From NCBI GenBank assembly GCA_902702965.1, contig CACRXP010000018.1:595253-659252 (forward strand): DNA of 64,000 nucleotides, read 5' to 3'. Source of the DNA: Spirometra erinaceieuropaei. Its lineage: Eukaryota; Platyhelminthes; Cestoda; Diphyllobothriidea; Diphyllobothriidae. The translations under genes and the position numbers were made by a program. Shown piece after piece: positions 56,178 to 64,000 of this stretch. Below the pieces are notes generated by a model, which was not told where the DNA came from, made no database searches, and worked only from the letters and a program-made list of their open reading frames with translations. Numbering within the stretch: the first letter of the stretch is position 1; each line of letters starts with the position of its first letter.

Positions 56178-57513
56178 CTAAAAGTTCCCCCCTTTCTTCG
56201 TGAAATTATCGCTGCCCACTGCGAATTCTGTGCTTTCTGCTTGGCTGATGTCATCTGCCAATGTCCTGGAATTTTCTAAATTTTGAAGTATATAACTGGG
56301 AGAAACCTCGCATTCGTTTTCACATTCGAGTAGAGTATCCTCGATCAAATCGACGTGGTTGCAATCCACGTCTTGCATTTTGTTACCTTCAATACAAAAT
56401 TCGGATGGTCGGGCCTCTCAGCTTGAATCGATTAAAATGAACAGTGAATTCCACTTTCAAAGGTCGCTCGCCATTCCGAATGACAGGTAGTATTCGTGAG
56501 CACTTTCGTTAGGATATAAGGCCTAGACCAGTCTAAAACTAACGTACTCGGCATTCCTGGTGAAGACGCATGTTCCCTGGATTACGCGACATCACCGATA
56601 CAGTATGTTCACCTATGGGTAAGTCTGTCATAATGATCCGTCTGTCGCCTCCAGAATCCGTGTAGATGTAGTCACGCCTCCCCAGCTGCAATAATCATCT
56701 TCTTATGCAGCCCGACCACTTCAGAACTAACGGGTACCTAATTGGTTTCCAATGATACTTGGAGATCTTACGTTAACCGCTTTTGCCGGCCACATGTGAG
56801 ATCAAAATAAGTCCGTTGTGGTGAGACGGGAATCATCTGCCGATGTGCAAGCATACCTGCTGGCAACGCATCATGCGTCGTAAAAGAGCCTTCCGACCCA
56901 CGGGGTTTTAGCAGCCCGACCGGAGTCCTATTCTTCCACTTCACCTCTCCGTTTACCTACGGATGATAGGCCTGTGATGCGGGTCTTAATGAACCGTAGG
57001 TGCTTACAGTGACTGGGACGAACTACACTTTCAAGCGAAGCCCTCATCTGCACACCAAACTACTGAAAATGGCCTGGGTTCTTGTATAAGCCGACGTATT
57101 GGGCAAGGGTTCGGCTTCAGTCACCTTGGCGAGGAAGTCAACCATGACTACAATATATCGGTTGCCTTCTGTTGATGGAGTTAAAGATCCAAGTACGTCA
57201 ATCCCAGCACGTTCACTCGGGTATCCTGTCATAACTGACTGATGGGGGACTCCGGTTAATTGTCATTGTGAGTTGTGCTGGTCGCATAGGTTGCAGTACA
57301 AAATGAAATTCCATACTGAGTTCTTCGAATCAGGCCAACAGTATCTCTGCTCAAGAGCCCACTCAGTCTTAGGATTCGAACGTGTCCCAGTTGGGCGTAC
57401 ATTCTAATGATGAAATCATTTACTATGAATAACAGTAGAACGATATTCCGAGGTTGCTGTTCACCGTCTCGGTCGAACAAAATCCCATTCTCCCTAGGCA
57501 GTTTATTCCACAC
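56178..57513 (-). mobile_element. Ty3/Gypsy LTR retrotransposon integrase fragment
   Basis: From 57513 down: an H2C2 zinc-binding region (MYAQLGHVRI, then in a shifted frame YCNLCDQHN), followed by GYPSERAGIDVLGSLTPSTE and RYIVVMVDFLAKVTEAEPLP, the start of the integrase core with its first catalytic Asp in IDVLG. Later frames are broken. A 66-codon ORF (56378-56178) closes the fragment and may be the C-terminus. No RT, protease, gag or LTR is seen. The integrase would insert element DNA; this copy is dead and ends where PLE-related sequence begins near 57.7 kb. Confidence 0.75.
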
Positions 57514-57812
57514 GTTGTTCAGACAGCGGTCTCATAGCCAAAACCTTTAAGTTCGGTGCATGCTGAGGTCGCGAATCGATCAAATAGAGGTAGATAGAGG
57601 TCATATGAGGGTCCTCCTGTCAGCGGACAGGGAGCGCTCCACGGTTGTACTGTACAGGACAGACTACCTTTAAAAAGCCAAAGGTTTACTGGGGGACCGA
57701 CAGTTCTATGTCCCATATGCAACTGACCTTGTCAAGGCGTTAACACGCGAAAAAATGCTGCGTTGTTGGTCTTGGAGAACTCAGGTGCAATAACACTGAC
57801 GACGGACGCATA

Positions 57813-58442
57813 GTGAAACCCCAAACTGCAGCTTTGGAGCGATTGTATGGCCACCCAAATGTGCAAAACGACGGTGCCCCTCTCCGACCGATCGTGTCGC
57901 TTAAGGGTACCCCAAAAAACATACCGGCTAAGTGGCTGTTCCGCCGTTTCAAGTTCCTGACAACTGAGTCGGACACCACGGCCTCTTCGCCTGCATATTT
58001 CCTAGAGAAACTCAAAGGGGTAAGACTCCATCCCAATGAAGCCATGGCATATTTTGATGTTACGTCCCTCTTTACTTCTATTTCCCAGGATCAGGCGATT
58101 GAGGTAATCGAGCTGCTTCTACAAAGCAAATACGATGAAACGGAAAATTGTCTTAGGCACGCCCAAGTCCTTCCACTACTGAGAATCTGTCTCAGGACGT
58201 ACCTCACTTACTGTGGGACAGTCTACGAACAGGTGAACGACACACTAAGGTGTTCGCCGATTTCGGGAGTCATTGCTAAGGCGGTCCTGCAACGGTTCGA
58301 ATCGCTGGTCTTCCAACATCACAGACCGCAGTTCTCGGCCCGGTATGTGGATGATACCTTCGTCGTTATCGACCGGGATCAATTTCTAACATTCAAGGAA
58401 CATCTGAATGCGTTCTTCTCTGACATACGATTTACGACGTAA
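57813..58442 (+). pseudogene. PLE reverse transcriptase
   Basis: 209 open codons covering PLE RT blocks with the two catalytic aspartates in YVDDTFVVI. The frame closes just after FSDIRFTT at an A-rich run (58442-58449), a likely slippage site that separates it from the linker. Confidence 0.88.
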
Positions 58443-58850
58443 AAAAAAAGAAAACATCCAGCTGACCATTCTGAAGGCCTGAAGGCCAAAGTGTTCAGGG
58501 AAGCGACAAATACGATTTAAGTACTGAACTTCAATAGCAACCACCCAATCAGCCACAAACGCAGTTGTGTAAGGATGCTCGATCAACATGTCGAAACGCA
58601 CTGCAGTGAACTAGAAGACAAGGTTGCCAAAACTACAATGCTTCCAACGGGTTTTCAAAGCCAATGGCTACCCAAGCAACTTAGTCAACCGGTGCATACG
58701 CAAAAGGGACGAAGAGACAAACATATGAACACCAAATTTTGACGAGCGTTTCCGTAGGTCAAGAACGTTTCGGAAACTGTTTGCTGCCTTATTGCACCAC
58801 TTGGGGTTAGAGTTTTACACAGACCAGAGACAACCATCGGGCGTCCGGTA

Positions 58851-59204
58851 ATGAAGCCGAAAGACCCGCTGCCACGGCTCGAAACGTCTGAAGCCGTTTA
58901 TCGGATCTGGTACAGTTGCGGACAAAGCAACTATGTCGGAGAAACCGGAAGACAGATCCGAGCGCGAATGACCGAAAACGCTGCAGTGGTATGGAGAAAT
59001 AACGCCAGCTATCAAATTGTGGCTCATCCCAGGAGATCCGGCCACACACTCAAATTTGACAAGGTCGAAATTCTCGCAAGAGGTGATGACCGCGTGAGCC
59101 GGGAGCTGCTTCAGTCATGGTTTACTGGCAACTGTCCATTGAAAAGTGCAATGATTTCCCCTTCCTGGCTAGGTAATGAGACTTCACCAAGACAGAGTAA
59201 TTAG
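58851..59204 (+). pseudogene. PLE GIY-YIG endonuclease
   Basis: Conserved VYRIWYSCGQSNYVGETGRQ, RARMTEN (usually EH), HPRRSGHTLKFD, ILARGDDRVSRELLQSW. The catalytic Tyr and Arg contexts and late Glu are present. It diverges after WFTGN. Confidence 0.85.
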
Positions 59205-59424
59205 CCACGCCGGATGCGCACAGGTGAGCACTGTTCCCAACGCCAAGTTCGTTGTATAAGATGGTGAGCAACCATCACACCAATATCAAACACACGTGAT
59301 GAAATTGCGATAATTAACGACGCAAGTGTCAGAGAGTAAACAGTTGTCACACCAAGTGCAACGATCCCTACTGAGAGGGGGGGGCGCCGTGAACATTCAT
59401 AGATGTGCGGTTGCAGGGCGACTG

Positions 59425-59610
59425 CACCCTATAAATATTGCACCCCCTTGTGCATGAACCATTCGTATATGCTTTTGTCTCTGATGATGGGTTCGAGCAG
59501 GGATTCGACACGTCAAGAAAATAAAGCTCTCATCCCAGGGATCGTGTCTACTTGTTTGCAGTCTGTGGACGCTTTCGATTTTATTACCGTCGCAGACGTT
59601 CATTAAACCA
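59425..59610 (+). mobile_element. TATA-hammerhead repeat unit downstream of PLE
   Basis: CCCTATAAATATTGCACCCC near 59428-59447, then the hammerhead-like motif, then AATAAAGCTCTCATCC. Same order as 34685-34900. Its position 270 bp after the PLE ORF in the same orientation fits a 3' pseudo-LTR. Confidence 0.55.
59477..59518 (+). ncRNA. Hammerhead ribozyme motif, inactivated
   Basis: GUCU and CUGAUGA are intact, and stem II GGGUUC/GGAUUC pairs only with several G-U pairs. The invariant GAAAC is GACAC, a core change expected to abolish cleavage. CGUC is retained. Confidence 0.55.
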
Positions 59611-59639
59611 AAGTAAGAGCAGCGGTACTCAGGAACAGA

Positions 59640-61880
59640 AAAAAAAACATTCGATAAAGTCTTAGCTTTATTTCCGGAAGAAGGTCATGTATATAGTATG
59701 AATCCACATACATGCGCTATTCTGGTAGAGCTTTCATCTGCATGAGTGATACAATAAGCTCATTTTTATGACTTAAACCTAGATTATTTACGTTTAAGCA
59801 TTCTGAGAGTGGGTTATTCTGAAAAATGAAGGGATCAGGAAGATTGGCAGGGTCAAAAGACATGAAACCACATTTGGATGATGAAAACTCTATCTACCAT
59901 GTCGAACTCCAATTTCAAAAGCGTAGTAACTCTGCATTACTTTTTGCAACAGAGACGTTTGCAGTGTCCTGAGAATATGAGTACACACACTTGAGGTCAT
60001 CGGTATAAATAAAAGTTTGTGAATGTCTAATTTCAGTCGGAATATGACTGATGTAAAGAAGGAAGAGTGGCGGGCCCAGAACTGTGCCTTGAAATACGCC
60101 ACTCCTGATCGAGTAAAGTGTTGAGTAGATACTACCGACCATGGCTTTCTGATAGCGGTTGAATAGATTGGACCCGATGAATCCGAGCAGAGGCGGCCAG
60201 ATGCCGAAAGCTTTCAATTTCACCAAAGGACTCTACGGGGCACCTTATCGAAGGCTTTGCCACGATCAATGTAGATAATTACCACTGACTGGTGTTCATT
60301 ACGGAGAGAAGTGATAAGACTAAGAAATGCCAAGTGGCAATTTTGCAGGATCGCTCAGGTAGAAATTCATGCTGATTAGAGCTTATAAGCCGAATTCCTA
60401 GAAGTCCTTGAAAATATTCCTTTCAAGAAGTTTTGCTGGAGACGGGGTTTTGCGCACGCCCCGATGGTTATCAACATCAGACAGAGATCCAGACTCGTAG
60501 ACAGGAATGATAATTGACGTGCTATAGGTTTCAGTAAAGAGTCCCTTTGAAATACAAATTGAGAAGGGTAGATTCCTGTTTAATAATCGAATTTGGAATT
60601 CTGTCCGTTTCTGATCACTGTGAGTTTCCAAACGACTTATGTTTTTCTTAATTAGATCCTAGGCGACATCGATTGTACCTAGTGTCTTATCTGAAAGTGA
60701 ACGAAAGAATGGGACTGGTTTGGATCCAGTAGTAAGGGGTTTTGAAAAGAAAGCACTAATTAACTCAGCCTTGTCATTGTCCTCGATGAGAAAGATTTAG
60801 TTATCCTTTAGCAGGGTTGGAAGTTCGCGACCACGCTTAGAGGAGGACCGATGACGGAAGATATTAGCGATTTTCCTTGCCTGTCGCGCGCTTAGCGCAC
60901 CCTCGAGGCCTTTTCAAACATCTCTGTGATTTTAATATGAACGGATAAGGAGCAAGTAGACAGGTCACGCCGCTGTCGCTTCAACTTTTTTAGTCCGTTG
61001 CGAAGAATTCAAGGGACGAGGGAATCTGAAGAATTAGACTTCAGATATCTGCGCTGCACAAACTCTAGGATGTCCTTGGAACCATTGGACATGACCTCCC
61101 GAACAATGGTTGAATCGTTACAGGAGAGGAAGCCACACCCATCCAAAGATCTAATGTACATAGTTACTTATTAAGTCGTTATCTACGCAGTCGTAGCTTA
61201 TGCACATCCGAACTGTGTTGGTCTTCTTGGAAAAGGCAAGCTGTACGTAACAATGAACTAATACATGGTTACTATCAAAAAGTCATTTGTGAGGGCAACA
61301 AAATGAGGAGCAATGTCAATGCTAAAGATTAGATCTAAGATGTGATTATCTCTCATAGGAGAGCACACCAGTTGGGACCAGTTAGAAAAATTGCCAATAT
61401 CTTGGCACATTACAGTGTAGTCAAGTGGGAGAGAGGGGTGGCGGCTGAGAACTAAAGGAAACAAAGTCGAAAAAGTCTAAAAGTACACAGTGGTCCAAAT
61501 GTTAAAATCGCTGAAAATAGAATAGGATGATCAAAAGGCAGTTTAAAATATTTCTGCGAAAAATGATCAAAAATCGATCCCAAGCTAGTTCACAGGTGGA
61601 AGGTGGAATATAAAAACTAGCAAATAAAACTACTTTAAAATTATTTAACAAATGGGGTCTGCATATAACAGGGAAAACATCTATCTGATCATGAGAGCAG
61701 GTAAACACGTTCTTACAGTTTCAAATCAGTTCTGCTCGACGGAAATGGTTTCCCCCATCTGCTGGATAAAGAGGATTCGCAATTGTTTCGAAAGAAGCGG
61801 ATGGAAGGAGAAGTTATTAGATGAGACTGGGTGTAACTTTCCCACCTTGCTTCCTGAAGTCAAATAATTTCGGTTATACT
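59640..61880 (-). mobile_element. CR1/L2-like non-LTR retrotransposon, second lineage, decayed
   Basis: Endonuclease pieces at 61708-61502 (FYIPPSTCELAWDRF) and 61464-61258 (RDNHILDLIFS). RT pieces at 60631-60398 (SIIIPVYESGSLSDVDNHRG) and 60226-59915 (SGVFQGTVLGPPLFLLYISH, then IYTDDLKCVY, the catalytic box with Thr instead of Ala). Further pieces follow (SKCGFMSF, NNPLSECL). Element order is correct on the minus strand, but stops and shifts are frequent. The 3' end runs out near 59640. Confidence 0.8.
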
Positions 61881-61994
61881 GTATTCTTAGCTGAAAAAAA
61901 TCATTCCGTATTATGAGTTCTACTAAAAATCAAGCAACAGTGGACGGAAGGAAGCCTAGAAATGACAGAATATCCTTTAGCTGACGATTCGGTG

Positions 61995-62490
61995 CCATTT
62001 GTCAAATTCAGAACTAAATCTGTTTCCTCTAAATTACAGGCAACTGCGCGGCGATCTCATTCGAACCTACAGGCTTTTCAGAGGTCGTGAGTGTGTCCTA
62101 GACTTTGATGAATTCTTCGAATTGGCCGGGACTGACCGCCTGCGTGGTCATCCCTTCAAGCTGCAGAGGAAGCTGGCCCATTCGGACGTCCGACGGAACG
62201 CCTTCTCTCACAGGGCCATTGGGGCATGGAACGGACTGCCTGATGTAGTGGTTCTTTTCGAAAGTATCGATTCCTTCAAATGTAGACTAGATGCTCATTT
62301 GTTGAGAAACTACTGTACATACAATAACGATTGTTTTAGCGGCGGTAGTTTGCGTCTGGCTCACACTTACCGCTAATTTTTTAACTTTCGGCATTTGCTG
62401 ATGTAATTGATGACTTTATTTCTGTTTATCGATATGCATAGGGAGCTGAAGGGCGAAAGCCTCATTTCCTTAATAAACTGACTTAAACTG
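61995..62490 (+). mobile_element. CR1/L2-like non-LTR retrotransposon C-terminal end and 3' tail
   Basis: An open frame from 61999 to 62376 contains YRQLRGDLIRTYRLFRG, TDRLRGHPFKLQRKLAHSDV and FSHRAIGAWNGLPDVVV, the conserved C-terminal region of CR1/L2-type proteins, here intact for 125 codons. The 3' end has TTAATAAACTGACTTAAACT followed by GACTGAC repeats near 62467-62494, a tail typical of this group. It lies head to head with the minus-strand element that ends near 61.9 kb. Confidence 0.82.
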
Positions 62491-62499
62491 ACTGACTTT

Positions 62500-64000
62500 C
62501 TTTCGGTGTATGCATGTTCGGTGATAGTAGTGGGATAGCCCGAAATAATTTCAAGTACGACAAATTGACTGCAAAGAGGACTATCTGACGTCATATAATT
62601 TGCCGGCAAATTCGGAACGGAACTTGCGTAAGATCTAATTTTACTTAAAATGCTGCTAATCTAATGAACCGTAACCTACACCACTAGACCGCACAATCAC
62701 TATTACTATTTATAGGGTTGGTGTTTGGAGGACCACAAATGACAATGAATATTGGTGATATAAAACGCAATGTCTTGTTTGCTATAGTTTTGGTTTCTGA
62801 TAATATTTCTTAACATAAAAGTATGCTATAAATACAAATAAGATGGAATGATGATGACTCGAGTTTGCTCTGTTTTCTTTTCACAATGCCACTTGACCAA
62901 TCACAACGTTGGATTCGAATCTTTAGACTACTTCAACGCCCGAGGTCCTACAAATGCGCCAGAAAGTTAACCGATGAAGGAAATAGGACGCTCGGGTTTC
63001 GGCTTTCTGTTGTCTGCGGACTTTGTTGCTAAGCAAGAACTCCTGCGGCCCTACATCTGTACATTAGGTCATTAGCGAGGACTTTAGTAGGTTCAATTTA
63101 ATACACGCACCATTACTTTTTATAAATTTTTCCTTAATTCTCCTTAGTGTTCGCCCTCAATCGGAGCAGGGACTCTACACTTGCGTATTCTACAGATGGC
63201 CTAAGACAAAGAAAGCAAGGAAAGGGTCAGCATACTACTGGTGAAATAGGCTACGTGGTTTATAGTTGCAAAAATTACCACGCAAATTAGGATAATAAAA
63301 AATAACTCCCCAAATTCACAAATAAGCCGTTTAAGCGCCTTTTTAAAGCCGATAGAGACCATATTCCCTTCATCAATAGCTCTGGTCCAGCGGTCTAAAT
63401 AGTAGACCAAGCCTGTCACGCAAGACCTGCCTCTAAAGATTCTACGCTATTCATCAAATCGTAAAATATTCTGCCTCAAAGGCACACCAAGACTTTATGA
63501 GGCTCATCGTTCTTTTACTGTTGTGGGCTCCTTGCCGTCACCTGCAAATAGCGGAGTAATTCGTGGAGACCTCCTGTCGGCGGCTAAAAATCAGGACTTC
63601 GAACAAGGCTGCGGAAAGGATGAAAGGTGTTTTGGCAAATTTTCTAACAAGCTTCTTTTTACAGTCTCGATGGTATGCAATATACAGCCGGTCCTTTTAA
63701 TTCCTTTGGAAGTAAAAACTCACAACAAACAATCGTTTCGGCGAAAGGTACAACCTCGGTCGCCATACCTTCCTATAAGTCAAGTTCCCCTGTAAACGAC
63801 CTTAAAATTGTAAAAGGCGGTCTTCCTTAGCTTAATCAGCACGGATTCGCTTGCCTTTATGAGGCTTCAGTAGGAACACTGAGTATTTGTTCCTCAAAAG
63901 TTCAGAGCAAACACATTACGAACGACTGTTAAGCATATGCGAGTGGTCTATAACTGTGCTACACCTCTTCGTTTGTGAGGACAATAGACGTGTGAAGGGA
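62500..64000. other. No supported gene
   Basis: A 90-codon ORF at 63523-63795 has no recognised domain. AT-rich sequence otherwise. Confidence 0.4.

Larger units (their letters stand above)
57810..59204 (+). mobile_element. Penelope-like element, fifth lineage, nearly complete RT-linker-GIY-YIG
   Basis: The RT frame 57813-58442 has LYGHPNVQNDGAPLRPIVSL, MAYFDVTSLFTSI (motif A) and ARYVDDTFVVI (catalytic motif C), with PISG preserved but its upstream part degraded. Next come degraded linker pieces (KAKVFREATNTI, NFNSNHPISHKRSCVRML, VKNVSETV), then 58851-59204 with VYRIWYSCGQSNYVGETGR, the GIY-YIG endonuclease, ending RELLQSWFTGN. A stop at 58439 and frameshifts break the chain. It is the most complete PLE here. 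A TATA-hammerhead unit follows on the same strand at 59.43-59.6 kb. Confidence 0.88.

Overview
This window reads as nuclear DNA of an animal. I infer a flatworm, most likely a tapeworm of the Spirometra/Dibothriocephalus/Schistocephalus group. That inference rests on recalled resemblance of the retroelement proteins to cestode repeats, not on a search. There are no operons and no dense coding. One recognisable host gene with GT-AG introns lies in a background of decayed transposable elements, microsatellites and foldback repeats, with one assembly gap (126 N at 11427-11552).

Host genes. Three minus-strand exons (50099-49902, 49862-49712, 44334-44054) encode the first ~210 residues of leucine carboxyl methyltransferase 1 (LCMT1), the enzyme that methylates the C-terminal leucine of the PP2A catalytic subunit. 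The first intron is 39 nt. The second is 5.4 kb and holds a Penelope-like element, two foldback elements and a microsatellite. The C-terminal exons were not found. Two small unrecognised single-exon ORFs begin Met-Gly-Cys-(Ser/Thr)-Gln, a possible dual-acylation signal: 17168-16893 (minus, TATA-like box and two CACGTG sites upstream) and 29203-29457 (plus, CACGTG upstream, AATAAA downstream).

Mobile elements. Penelope-like elements (PLEs: reverse transcriptase plus GIY-YIG endonuclease) occur at 0.7-1.5 kb, 25.1-26.1 kb, 46.7-47.9 kb, 51.5-52.8 kb and 57.8-59.2 kb, with tails at 27.3-27.9 and 32.7-32.9 kb. Non-LTR elements are at 11.8-13.2 kb (endonuclease), 17.8-20.75 kb (nearly full-length CR1/L2-like), 33.1-34.6 kb (endonuclease plus start of RT), 59.6-61.9 kb and 62.0-62.5 kb. 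A Ty3/Gypsy integrase fragment lies at 56.2-57.5 kb. DNA-transposon relics include a TA-flanked Tc1/mariner-like foldback family (seven copies) and two copies of a 260-bp MITE with 8-bp target duplications.

The most interesting system is a set of hammerhead-ribozyme motifs (10225, 14459, 25144, 26025, 34757, 59477). Two form the outer ends of a 115-bp inverted repeat around a GIY-YIG ORF. Stem II has a completely different sequence in the two motif families yet still pairs, and stem I also covaries. Stem III is the self-complementary ACGU, so the motif fits a paired (dimeric) hammerhead. This links PLE ends to self-cleaving RNA in this genome. Most remaining sequence shows no recognisable gene.
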